This document shows positions 7,428-15,384 of a stretch of 64,000 nt of DNA, one piece after another; positions within the stretch are counted from its first letter, which is position 1, and every line of letters begins with the position of its first letter. Under the pieces are notes generated by a model, which did not search any database, was not told the DNA's origin, and saw only the letters and a program-made list of their open reading frames with translations. The position numbers were made by a program, and so were the translations under genes. Source of the stretch: Mycolicibacterium litorale (lineage in GTDB: Bacteria; Actinomycetota; Actinomycetes; Mycobacteriales; Mycobacteriaceae); NCBI GenBank assembly GCA_002007745.1, contig CP019882.1, positions 5,642,001-5,706,000 on the forward strand. Direction: 5' to 3'.

Positions 7428-8494
7428 GTGACCGCCCGCTTGCGCCCCGAACTGGCCGACATCCCGGCGTACACCCCGGGCAAGACCGTGCCGGGTGCCA
7501 TCAAGTTGGCCAGCAACGAGACGGTGCACGGCCCGCTGCCCAGTGTGCGCGCCGCCATCGCCGCGTCCGCCGAGACCATCAACCGCTATCCCGACAACGG
7601 GTACGTGGAGCTCAAGGAGCATCTGGCCAAGCACCTGAGCAAGGACGGGCCGTTCGCCCCGGAGAACATCGCGGTCGGCTGCGGGTCGGTGAGCCTGTGC
7701 CAGCAGCTCATCCAGATCACCTCCAGCGTCGGTGACGAGGTGATCTTCGGTTGGCGCAGCTTCGAGATCTACCCGCTGCAGGTCCGGGTGGCCGGCGCGA
7801 CGCCCGTCCAGGTGCCGCTGCGTGACCACACCTTCGACCTCGACGCCATGCTGGCCGCCATCACCGACCGCACCCGGTTGATCTTCGTCTGCAACCCCAA
7901 CAACCCGACCTCCACCGTCGTCGACCCCGACGAGTTGGCCCGGTTCGTGGCGGCGGTGCCGCCGGACATCCTCATCGCCATCGACGAGGCCTACGTCGAG
8001 TACATTCGCGACGGGCTGGTGCCGGACAGCCTCGGACTGGTCCGAGACCACGCCAACGTGGTTGTGTTGCGCACCTTTTCGAAGGCCTACGGGCTGGCTG
8101 GGCTGCGCGTCGGTTACGCCGTCGGCGACCCCGAGGTGATCACCGCGCTGGGGAAGGTCTACGTGCCGTTCACCGCGACGACCGTCTCGCAGGCCGCCGC
8201 GATCGCCTCGATCGATGCCGCCGACGAGCTGCTGGCCCGCACCGATGCGGTGGTCGCCGAACGCCGGCGGGTGTGCGCGGCGCTGGTCGAGTTGGGTTAC
8301 CGCTTCCCCCGCCGCAGGCCAATTTCGTCTGGTTCCCGCTGGCCGAGCGCACCCAGGACTTCGTCGAACAGGCCGCCAACGCGCGCGTGCTGGTTCGTCC
8401 CTACGGCAGCGACGGTGTGCGGGTGACCATCGGCGCCCCCGAGGAGAACGACGCCTTCTTGCGGTTCGCCCGGGAGTGGATCACGACCCGCTGA
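7428..8494 (+). pseudogene. hisC2: HisC2/Pat-type aromatic amino acid aminotransferase, frameshifted
   Basis: This PLP-dependent fold-type I aminotransferase is orthologous to M. tuberculosis Rv3772 (HisC2/ArAT) and would transfer amino groups between aromatic 2-oxo acids and glutamate or another donor. The start is GTG 7428 (TARLRPEL). Motifs include LASNET, CNPNNPTS, IDEAYVEY and the PLP lysine Lys219 in TFSKAYGLAGLR. After GYRFP the frame breaks. The expected continuation (PQANFVWFPLAERTQDFVE through WITTR) is in the next frame and ends at 8494. Five Cs at 8306-8310 would have to be six to restore one frame. The uninterrupted frame otherwise ends at 8426 with nonsense residues. It is either a real frameshift or a homopolymer error. 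The neighbour on the opposite strand matches Rv3773c, as in M. tuberculosis. Confidence 0.9.
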
Positions 8495-9071
8495 CGGGCA
8501 CCCGGCCGGTGAATGCCACCAGGCGTTCCAGCTTCGAGGCGTGCGCGGCGACGTCGACCGGGTCGTCGAAGCCCGCTCTGATGCGGCCCTCCGGGGTGAT
8601 GATGCGGCTCGCCAGCTCGGTCACGTACTCGGTCAGCGAGTCCGGCGCGTCGATGGGCCGGCCGGTCGCGGCCGCGTAATCCCACGCATGAACCAGGAAT
8701 TCCAGGGACAGGATGGCGGCCAGAAACGTCGCCGGCGCTTCCCGGTCACCGAACGACACCACTGCGTCCAAGCCGTGCCGGTGCCAGGCGTCCAACGCCG
8801 GCCTCGCAGCGGCGATGACCTGGCGCTCGACGGAGTCGTCGGGATTGCGCTCGGGAAGCTGCGCACCGACGGCACCCCCCAGCAGGGTGATCGACCCCAG
8901 CAGGTGGTCGGTCAGTCCGGCGACATCGAACTCCCGGCACGGGGTCTGCTTGTCCAGGTCGTCGGTGGCGATACCGTGGATGACTTGCTGAAGCACTGTC
9001 AGTGCCGCCTCGGCGCCGGCAAGTTCGTCCGTTGGAGCGGCTTCGGGTCCTGCGGTGAATTCGTCGGCCAT
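8481..9071 (-). CDS. TIGR03086/maleylpyruvate-isomerase-like (DinB-fold) protein
   Basis: This is a 196-residue protein of the actinobacterial mycothiol-dependent maleylpyruvate isomerase / DinB-like family (TIGR03086 type), equivalent in position to Rv3773c. Typical features are the leading helix AEAALTVLQQVIHGI, the TPCREFDVAGLTDHLLGS motif with a potential metal-site His, and LEFLVHAWDYAAATGRP carrying the second conserved His. I choose ATG 9071; the frame continues further upstream but would overlap the cysK leader. Its end overlaps the restored end of the aminotransferase by 14 bases, convergent. Catalytic activity is not established for this subgroup. It may be a mycothiol-dependent or metal-binding enzyme. 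Confidence 0.8.
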   Translation of the reverse strand: MADEFTAGPEAAPTDELAGAEAALTVLQQVIHGIATDDLDKQTPCREFDVAGLTDHLLGSITLLGGAVGAQLPERNPDDSVERQVIAAARPALDAWHRHGLDAVVSFGDREAPATFLAAILSLEFLVHAWDYAAATGRPIDAPDSLTEYVTELASRIITPEGRIRAGFDDPVDVAAHASKLERLVAFTGRVPVSGS

Positions 9072-9153
9072 TGGTCCACGGTACGACCAGGGCGACACCG
9101 CCGTCCGACGGCCGCATAGTGTTCGAGGGAGTGCACGAGAAGGGACGCGCAGC

Positions 9154-10089
9154 ATGGGCAGGATCTATGACAACGTCACCGAGCTGATCGGCCGCACGCC
9201 GCTGGTCCGGCTCAACCGCATCACCGAGGGCCTCGATGCCGACGTCGCGGTGAAGCTCGAGTTCTACAACCCGGCGAACAGCGTGAAGGACCGAATCGGT
9301 GTGGCGATCATCGACGCCGCCGAGGCCTCCGGGGAACTCAAGCCCGGCGGCACGATCGTCGAGGCCACCAGCGGTAACACCGGTATCGCGCTGGCGATGG
9401 TCGGCGCCGCGCGCGGGTACAGGGTGATCCTGACCATGCCGGAGACGATGTCCACCGAGCGCCGCGTGATGCTGCGCGCCTACGGAGCCGAGATCGTGCT
9501 CACACCGGGGTCCGAGGGAATGGCCGGTGCGGTCGAACGGGCCCGGCAGATCATCGCCGAGACCGACAACGCGGTATCGGCCAACCAATTCGCCAACCCG
9601 GCCAATCCGGCGATTCACGAGAAGACCACCGCCGAGGAGGTCTGGGCCGACACCGACGGCAAGATCGACATCTTCGTCGCGGGTATCGGCACCGGCGGCA
9701 CCCTGACCGGGGTCGGGCACGTGCTCAAGGCGCGCAAGCCAGGTGTCCAGATCGTCGGGGTCGAGCCCAAGGATTCCCCGCTGCTCACCGAGGGCACCGC
9801 CGGGCCGCACAAGATCCAGGGCATCGGCGCCAACTTCGTCCCCGAGGTCCTCGACCGCGAGGTCTACGACGAGATCATCGACGTCGAACTCGACGACGCC
9901 GTCCGGGTGGCCAGGGACCTGGGAACCGAAGAGGGCATTCTCGGCGGCATCTCGTCCGGGGCCATCGTCTGGGCTGCACTGGAACTGGCCAAGCGACCGG
10001 AGAATGCCGGCAAACTCATCGTCGCGGTGGTCTGCGATTACGGCGAACGGTACATCTCCACGATGCTCTTCGAGCACATCCGGGACTGA
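9154..10089 (+). CDS. cysK: Cysteine synthase A (O-acetylserine sulfhydrylase)
   Basis: It makes L-cysteine and acetate from O-acetylserine and sulfide. The protein has 311 residues from ATG 9154 and the PLP fold-type II motifs. The PLP lysine is Lys45 in NPANSVKDRIG, the substrate loop TSGNTG is at 72-77, and the phosphate-binding GIGTGGT loop is in the second half. The end FEHIRD is typical for mycobacterial CysK1. The serine acetyltransferase gene starts two bases after the stop, so the pair forms the two-step cysteine operon and the proteins can form the cysteine synthase complex. In M. tuberculosis the pair is elsewhere (Rv2334-Rv2335); here it sits inside the Rv3772-Rv3774-like segment. 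Confidence 0.95.
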   Translation: MGRIYDNVTELIGRTPLVRLNRITEGLDADVAVKLEFYNPANSVKDRIGVAIIDAAEASGELKPGGTIVEATSGNTGIALAMVGAARGYRVILTMPETMSTERRVMLRAYGAEIVLTPGSEGMAGAVERARQIIAETDNAVSANQFANPANPAIHEKTTAEEVWADTDGKIDIFVAGIGTGGTLTGVGHVLKARKPGVQIVGVEPKDSPLLTEGTAGPHKIQGIGANFVPEVLDREVYDEIIDVELDDAVRVARDLGTEEGILGGISSGAIVWAALELAKRPENAGKLIVAVVCDYGERYISTMLFEHIRD

Positions 10090-10091
10090 AC

Positions 10092-10676
10092 ATGGGCCTG
10101 CTGTCGACGCTGCGCGAGGACCTGGCCAACGCGCGAAGCCATGACCCCGCCGCCCGCGGCGATGTGGAGAACGCGCTGGTGTACTCGGGGCTGCACGCGA
10201 TCTGGTCCTACCGGCTGGCGCATCGGTTGTGGGCCAAGCCGGTGACACGCGGCCCGGCCCGGGTGCTGTCGCAGCTGACCAGGTTCCTCACCGGTATCGA
10301 GATCCATCCGGGCGCGACGATCGGCCGGCGTTTCTTCATCGACCACGGGATGGGCGTGGTGATCGGCGAGACCGCCGAGATCGGTGACGACGTGATGCTC
10401 TACCACGCAGTGACGTTGGGTGGCCGCTCGCTGCAGCACGGCAAGCGTCACCCCACAATCGGCAATCGGGTGACGGTCGGCGCCGGCGCAAAGATCCTCG
10501 GCCCCTTGGTCATCGGTGATGACAGTGCTATCGGCGCCAACGCCGTCGTGACCCGCGACGTGCCGGCTGATTCGATCGCGACGGGCATCCCGGCCGTCGT
10601 GCGCCCCCGCAACGAGACTCAGCGCGAAGAGCTGGTGGATCCCACCTGCTACGTCGATCCCGCGATGTACATCTGA
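10092..10676 (+). CDS. cysE: Serine O-acetyltransferase
   Basis: It acetylates L-serine with acetyl-CoA to give O-acetylserine for CysK. At 194 residues it is the short actinobacterial form. The C-terminal left-handed beta-helix of hexapeptide repeats is clear (IEIHPGATIG, FIDHGMGVVIGETAEIGDDV, IGNRVTVGAGAKILG). The catalytic His lies in the IDHGMG motif, and the C-terminal tail ends DPAMYI, where the terminal Ile can insert in the CysK active site as in known cysteine synthase complexes. It starts two bases after cysK. Confidence 0.95.
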   Translation: MGLLSTLREDLANARSHDPAARGDVENALVYSGLHAIWSYRLAHRLWAKPVTRGPARVLSQLTRFLTGIEIHPGATIGRRFFIDHGMGVVIGETAEIGDDVMLYHAVTLGGRSLQHGKRHPTIGNRVTVGAGAKILGPLVIGDDSAIGANAVVTRDVPADSIATGIPAVVRPRNETQREELVDPTCYVDPAMYI

Positions 10677-10806
10677 CCGGCATCGAATCCCGCTGATCCG
10701 AAGGGTCCGATCCCGGCCGCGGTGGGGTTAGCGTTCGCAGCGCGACGATGCGGTGACCTCCGGGTTCCGCTGTGACGCAGCGGACCAACCCACCGAAGGG
10801 GCCATC

Positions 10807-12267
10807 ATGTCGAACCAGATCGAGCAAGCCGGCGGCGCTCCGGTCACAGCCACCGCCACCGACGGCCGCGCACACCGCAAGCTCCGCGGGTCACTGGGCG
10901 TCTGGGGCATCGTCTTCGTGGTCGTGGCCGCGGCATCCCCCCTCGGGGTCATCGGCGGACCCGTGCCACTGGGCATCGGAATCGGCAACGGCACCGGCTT
11001 TCCCGCCATCTTCGTCGTGAGCACGGTGATCATCCTGTTGTTCGCCGTGGGATTCACCGCTCTCACTCCGCACGTCCCGGATGCGGGCGCGTTCTACTCC
11101 TACATCGGCAAGGGCCTGGGCCGGGTCACCGGGTTCGGGTTCGCGTTCGTCGCGCTGATCTCCTATCTCACCCTGGAGATCGCCGTCTACGGCCTCATCG
11201 GTCAAGGCGCCCAGGCGCTGTTCGCGTCCTACGGTTTGCCCCAGATCCATTGGGGTGTATGGGCATTCGTTGCCTTCGCGGCAGTGACGGCACTGGGCCA
11301 CTTCAACATCGACCTGTCCCGCAATGTTTTGGGCGTCCTGCTGATCGGCGAGGTCGCGATCGTCTTGGCGCTCGACGCGGCGGTGATCTTCACCGGTGGA
11401 CACGAGGGCTTGTCCACCGGAATCGTCACGCCCACCCAAATCGCTTCGGGCGCACCGGGTATCGCGCTACTGTTCGCGATTCTGAGCTTCATCGGATTCG
11501 AGGCGACCGCGGTGTTCCGTGACGAAGCACGCGAACCGCTGCGCACCATCCCCCGGGCGACCTATCTGGCGGTGATTCTGATCGGCATCTTCTACACCGT
11601 CTCGACCTGGGCGCTGATCAGCGCCTGGGGCGACAGCCGGGTGGTCGAGGCCGCCAACGCCGACCCCTCAGGGCTGCTGCCCACCGCCACCGGTGAATAC
11701 CTCGGCGCCGCGGGTCTGCACATCGTCCAGGTGCTGTTCGTCACCAGCTTGTTCGCCTGCATCCTGTCGTTCCACAACATCGTCGCCCGGTACGTCTTCA
11801 CGCTGTCGAACCGCAATGTGTTCCCGGCCCGGCTCGGCGACGCACACGAACAACACGGCTCTCCGCACCTGGCCTCGGGCATCGACGCGGTGATCGTGGC
11901 GGTCGCGCTCCTGCTGGGCATCCTGTTCAAGCTGGACCCGGTGACCCAGTTCTATACCTGGCTGGCCGGGATCTCCACCGTCGGCATCACCACCCTGCTG
12001 ATCGCGACCTCGGTCGCCGTCCTGGCCTTCTTCGCCCGCCGCCGCAAGGCCGGGCAGCCCGAGGTGTCGCCGTGGCGCGCGTTCGTCGCCCCCGGACTGG
12101 GCCTGATCGGTCTGGTGATCGCGTTCGGGTTGATCCTGCAGAACCTGCCCACCCTGGTCGGCGGCTCGACACCGCTGGCAGTCGGCATCGTCGGGTTACT
12201 GGTGGCGTTCTTCTCCATCGGGGCGGCGATCGCCGCGGGCCGCCGTCAGGTGACCTTGGAGCGGTGA
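10807..12267 (+). CDS. APC-superfamily amino acid permease
   Basis: This 486-residue integral membrane transporter has about 12 hydrophobic segments. The first carries the APC substrate-loop pattern (GIVFVVVAAASPLGVIGGPVP), later segments include the conserved FIGFEATAVFRDEAREP motif, and the tail is cytoplasmic with many Arg/Lys. I choose ATG 10807 because GAAGGGG lies a few bases upstream. The reading frame is open to 10753 but lacks a ribosome site there. It probably imports an amino acid or amine by proton symport. The substrate cannot be told from sequence, and its position after cysK-cysE does not prove a link to sulfur amino acids. Confidence 0.85.
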   Translation: MSNQIEQAGGAPVTATATDGRAHRKLRGSLGVWGIVFVVVAAASPLGVIGGPVPLGIGIGNGTGFPAIFVVSTVIILLFAVGFTALTPHVPDAGAFYSYIGKGLGRVTGFGFAFVALISYLTLEIAVYGLIGQGAQALFASYGLPQIHWGVWAFVAFAAVTALGHFNIDLSRNVLGVLLIGEVAIVLALDAAVIFTGGHEGLSTGIVTPTQIASGAPGIALLFAILSFIGFEATAVFRDEAREPLRTIPRATYLAVILIGIFYTVSTWALISAWGDSRVVEAANADPSGLLPTATGEYLGAAGLHIVQVLFVTSLFACILSFHNIVARYVFTLSNRNVFPARLGDAHEQHGSPHLASGIDAVIVAVALLLGILFKLDPVTQFYTWLAGISTVGITTLLIATSVAVLAFFARRRKAGQPEVSPWRAFVAPGLGLIGLVIAFGLILQNLPTLVGGSTPLAVGIVGLLVAFFSIGAAIAAGRRQVTLER

Positions 12268-12282
12268 GCGCCGTCCGGTAGG

Positions 12283-12309
12283 GCGACCGAAACCCCGCGG
12301 TCGGCCCGT
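12283..12309 (+). terminator. Candidate intrinsic terminator after APC permease
   Basis: GGGC-GACCG pairs with CGGTC-G-GCCC around an eight-base loop, with one bulged G. It starts 15 bases after the permease stop and ends before echA21. There is no U tract, as is common for mycobacterial hairpin terminators. Confidence 0.45.
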
Positions 12310-12323
12310 CGTAGCCTCATGCC

Positions 12324-13148
12324 ATGAGCGAGCCCTACGAATCCCTCACCGTCGAGGTCAAGGACCACGTTGCCCAGGTCACCCTGATCGGGCCCGGCAA
12401 AGGTAACGCCATGGGACCGGCGTTCTGGGCAGAGATGCCGGTCGTCTTCGCGGATTTGGACGCCGACCCCGACGTGCGGGCGATCGTGCTGACCGGATCG
12501 GGACGGAACTTCAGCTACGGCCTGGACCTGGTCGCGATGGGAGACACCCTGTCGGCGACGATGAGCGGTGGCCCGTCGGCCCGGCCGCGGATGGACTTCC
12601 ACGCCAAGCTCAAGGGGATGCAGCAGTCCATCACCGCGGTGGCCGATTGCCGGACTCCGACGGTCGCCGCCGTGCACGGCTGGTGCATCGGTGGCGGCGT
12701 GGACCTGATCAGCGCGGTCGACATCCGCTATGCCAGCGCCGATGCCAAGTTCTCGGTGCGCGAGGTGAAGTTGTCGATCGTCGCCGATGTCGGCAGCCTG
12801 GCCCGACTGCCCTACATCCTCTCCGACGGCCATCTGCGTGAGCTCGCGCTGACCGGCAAGGACATCGACGCGGCGCGGGCCGAGAAGATCGGCCTGGTCA
12901 ACGATGTCTACCCCGACCCAGAGGCCACCCTGGCCGCCGCGCACGCCACCGCCGCCGAGATCGCGGCCAACTCTCCGCTGGTGGTCCACGGCATCAAGGA
13001 CGTGCTCGACGAGCAGCGCACCGCCGACGTCGCGGCCAGCCTGCGCTATGTCGCCGCGTGGAACTCGGCCTTCCTGCCGTCCAAGGATCTCACCGAGGGC
13101 ATCGCGGCCATGTTCGCCAAGCGCAAGCCGGAATACACCGGCGAATAG
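12324..13148 (+). CDS. echA21: Crotonase-family enzyme, dienoyl-CoA isomerase-like (EchA21)
   Basis: This 274-residue enoyl-CoA hydratase/isomerase family member corresponds to Rv3774. Oxyanion-hole elements are seen at GRNFSYGLDL and HGWCIGGGVDLISAVDIRY. Where classical hydratases have a catalytic Glu, the sequence reads VADVGSLARLP, with Asp. The whole stretch (REVKLSIVADVGSLARLP) closely resembles delta3,5-delta2,4-dienoyl-CoA isomerases of the ECH1 type. So it more likely isomerises double bonds of unsaturated acyl-CoAs than hydrates enoyl-CoA. This is inference from motif similarity; no activity is proven. Confidence 0.9.
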   Translation: MSEPYESLTVEVKDHVAQVTLIGPGKGNAMGPAFWAEMPVVFADLDADPDVRAIVLTGSGRNFSYGLDLVAMGDTLSATMSGGPSARPRMDFHAKLKGMQQSITAVADCRTPTVAAVHGWCIGGGVDLISAVDIRYASADAKFSVREVKLSIVADVGSLARLPYILSDGHLRELALTGKDIDAARAEKIGLVNDVYPDPEATLAAAHATAAEIAANSPLVVHGIKDVLDEQRTADVAASLRYVAAWNSAFLPSKDLTEGIAAMFAKRKPEYTGE

Positions 13149-13151
13149 GGC

Positions 13152-13169
13152 GCCGGCTGGCTAGCCGGT
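13152..13169. terminator. Bidirectional hairpin terminator between convergent genes
   Basis: GCCGGCT and AGCCGGT form a seven-pair stem (one G-U) around the loop GGCT. It lies between the stop of echA21 and the end of the converging small gene, whose TAG stop falls in the loop and stem. Confidence 0.55.
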
Positions 13170-13466
13170 GGCCTTGACCGCCGGGACCGCCATGGACGTC
13201 GCCAGAGTGGTCGGATCGACGCCCATGGTCATCGTCGCGCCCATCTTCTCGGCCGGGCTGGTGGTCATCGCCGGCACGACGGGAGAGGAGTAGGCCGGGA
13301 ACTTCGTCTCGTCGCCTGAATCGGCGCTGATGCTGCCGGTTGAGACGGGGGTGGGATGCGTCATGCCGAACAGCGCCATCACCGCCACGGCACCGCCACC
13401 GGCGACCGTACCCAGCAACCTTTTACGAGAAGCTAAGCTTTTCCGAAGGTTCGGACGAGTTGACAT
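13161..13466 (-). CDS. Small exported or membrane-anchored Ala/Thr/Pro-rich protein
   Basis: This is a 101-residue protein from the ATG at 13466. A basic N-terminus (TRPNLRKSLASRKRLLG) is followed by one hydrophobic segment (TVAGGGAVAVMALFGM). The remaining 65 residues are low-complexity, rich in Thr, Ser, Pro, Ala and Met (GATMTMGVDPTTLATSMAVPAV). It could be a signal peptide or a signal anchor; no clear cleavage site or lipobox is visible. I do not recognise a family. It converges with echA21. Confidence 0.6.
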   Translation of the reverse strand: MSTRPNLRKSLASRKRLLGTVAGGGAVAVMALFGMTHPTPVSTGSISADSGDETKFPAYSSPVVPAMTTSPAEKMGATMTMGVDPTTLATSMAVPAVKATG

Positions 13467-13659
13467 GGGAACCAACACCTTTCAGGCAATCCGGGATGAC
13501 GTCAATTAGCCGAACCACCCATCTGAGGTCGGTTCGGGCAACTATTGACGCCGTTAATCCTTTGTATGCCCGCGCAGGCTCTGAATGCACGTGTCCCAAG
13601 CTGATCCACAGAAGTCCGGTTGCCGGCCCACAGCCGCCTCAGCGCAACTCATCCCAGAG

Positions 13660-13746
13660 CGGTGGCGGAGGGATTTGAACCCCCGGACGGTGTTAGCCGT
13701 CTCTCGCTTTCAAGGCGAGTGCATTAGGCCGCTCTGCCACGCCACC
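13660..13746 (-). tRNA. tRNA-Ser (anticodon TGA)
   Basis: This is an 87-nt class II tRNA with acceptor GGTGGCG/CGCCACC, anticodon loop CTTGAAA (TGA), a long variable arm and T-loop TTCAAAT. It reads UCA/UCG-type serine codons. Confidence 0.97.
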
Positions 13747-13803
13747 GCCGACAAGCGTAGCGGTGGCCCAGGTCGCCACAGCGGCGACCCACTACCGGAC
13801 CGG

Positions 13804-14316
13804 TTAGACGCGCCCGATCTTGGCCGAGGTGCCGCCGCCCTTCAGGGCGACGCTGATCCGACGGCAGTTCTCCCCCATCGCGGCCATCTGCGGCCGCGAC
13901 AGCGGACCCAGGAAGTTCTCCCGGACTCCCTTCGCGTAGGTCTGCATCGCCTCGTCGACGACCTCACGCCCGCGGTCGGTGATACTGGCCAATACGCCGC
14001 GCCCGTCATCAGGACTCGCCTCCCGGCGAACCAGCCCCGCTGTTTCGAGCCGTCGAATTTGACGCGTGACCCGACTTGGCAACGACATGAGCTGTTCGGC
14101 CAGATCCCCCATCCGCGCCGAACCCGTCTCGGAGTTGCCCAAGATCTCCAACAATCGGACGTCGACCAAACTCAACTTGTGCTTGTCGACGAGCCCGCGA
14201 TTCAACGTTCCGTAGAGCCGCAGTGCCGCGTCGAGGAAGTTCTGCCAAGCTCTCTGCTCAGCTATGTCCAACCCCGGCATCTCACTGGCGGTCCGCCCCG
14301 CAATAATCCCTCCCAT
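13804..14316 (-). CDS. MarR-family transcriptional regulator
   Basis: This is a 170-residue winged-helix regulator. The core has the MarR pattern: a dimerisation helix (WQNFLDAALRLYGTLNRGL), the recognition part (ARMGDLAEQLMSLPSRVTRQIRRLETAGLVRRE) and the wing (SPDDGRGVLASITDRGREVV). It is divergent from the quinone reductase at 14391 with a 74-base gap, so the reductase is its likeliest target. The gap contains a repeated GAGTACC element but no convincing long palindrome. Met13 (14280) is an alternative start. Confidence 0.85.
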   Translation of the reverse strand: MGGIIAGRTASEMPGLDIAEQRAWQNFLDAALRLYGTLNRGLVDKHKLSLVDVRLLEILGNSETGSARMGDLAEQLMSLPSRVTRQIRRLETAGLVRREASPDDGRGVLASITDRGREVVDEAMQTYAKGVRENFLGPLSRPQMAAMGENCRRISVALKGGGTSAKIGRV

Positions 14317-14390
14317 GGCGCAATCGTATGCGACACAGCGCGGTACGAAGTCGAAATGAGTCCGGAGTACCAGCCGAGTACCGTTGACAC

Positions 14391-15374
14391 ATGTTCGCCA
14401 TCGTCGCTGAATCCGCCGACCGACTCGTCTGGCGGGAAGTCCCCGACATAGCCCCCGAGCCGGGTGAGGTCCTGATCAAGGTAACTACCGCAGGCGTCAA
14501 CCGGGCTGACCTGCTACAGGCCGCCGGACATTACCCACCGCCACCGGGAGCCAGCGACATCATCGGCCTCGAAGTCTCCGGTGCCATCGCATCTCTCGGC
14601 GGAGGAGTCTCGGAATGGGCTGTAGGACAAGAGGTTTGCGCGCTACTAGCCGGGGGTGGCTATGCCGAGTACGTGGCGGTGCCGGCGGGACAGGTGATGC
14701 CGTTGCCGGTAGGCGTCACAGTGTCCGACGCCGCGGCGCTGCCCGAAGTCGCCTGCACCGTCTGGTCGAATCTTGTGATGACAGCAAATCTTCATGCGGG
14801 CGAGGAACTGCTCCTGCACGGCGGCGCGAGCGGGATCGGAACCCACGCGATTCAGGTCGCCCGCGCCCTGGATGTCCGGGTGGCGGTCACCGCCGGATCG
14901 CAGTCGAAACTCGACTTGTGCGCCGAGTTGGGCGCCGAAACGTTGATCTCTTACCGCGACGAGGATTTCGTCGAGCGCGTCAAATCCGTCACCGGAGGCG
15001 CTGGGGCAGACGTCATCCTCGACATCATGGGCGCGGCATATCTGGACCGGAACCTGGACGCGCTGGCCCCCGACGGCCGACTGGTCATCATCGGGATGCA
15101 GGGCGGGGTGAAGGGCGATCTCAACATCGGCAAGCTGATCGCCAAGCGGCTGCAGGTGATCGGGACCGCGTTACGCGGCCGTCAGGTCGGCGGTGCCCAC
15201 GGCAAGAGCGCGATCGTCGAGGCCGTCGTCGCATCGGTGTGGCCGATGATCGCCGACGGCCGGGTGCGTCCGATCATCGGCGCCCGGTACCCCGTCACCG
15301 AGGCAGCCGAGGCTCACCGGGCACTGGCCTCCGGCGAGGCATTCGGCAAGGTTCTGCTGACCGTCAGTGAGTGA
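14391..15374 (+). CDS. NAD(P)H:quinone oxidoreductase, zeta-crystallin/PIG3 type (Rv3777-like)
   Basis: This is a 327-residue zinc-free medium-chain dehydrogenase/reductase. The N-terminal GroES-like domain is evident (AGVNRADLLQAAGHYPPPPGAS, IIGLEVSGAIASLG). The Rossmann domain carries the nucleotide loop LLHGGASGIGTHAIQVARAL. It lacks the zinc ligands of alcohol dehydrogenases. It resembles the PIG3 group of quinone reductases and is collinear with Rv3777. It probably reduces quinones or enones with NADPH in the cytoplasm. It is divergent from the MarR-type gene and convergent with the next gene. Confidence 0.9.
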   Translation: MFAIVAESADRLVWREVPDIAPEPGEVLIKVTTAGVNRADLLQAAGHYPPPPGASDIIGLEVSGAIASLGGGVSEWAVGQEVCALLAGGGYAEYVAVPAGQVMPLPVGVTVSDAAALPEVACTVWSNLVMTANLHAGEELLLHGGASGIGTHAIQVARALDVRVAVTAGSQSKLDLCAELGAETLISYRDEDFVERVKSVTGGAGADVILDIMGAAYLDRNLDALAPDGRLVIIGMQGGVKGDLNIGKLIAKRLQVIGTALRGRQVGGAHGKSAIVEAVVASVWPMIADGRVRPIIGARYPVTEAAEAHRALASGEAFGKVLLTVSE

Positions 15375-15384
15375 GGCGGGGCGT

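Noticed and set aside
10807..12267. Idea that the permease after cysE is a cystine or cysteine transporter
   Set aside because: It belongs to the APC superfamily with no substrate-defining motif I can see, and has its own ribosome site; the link would rest on neighbourhood only.
14317..14390. MarR operator between the MarR and quinone reductase genes
   Set aside because: Only a direct GAGTACC repeat and a very short inverted repeat are visible, not enough to call an operator.
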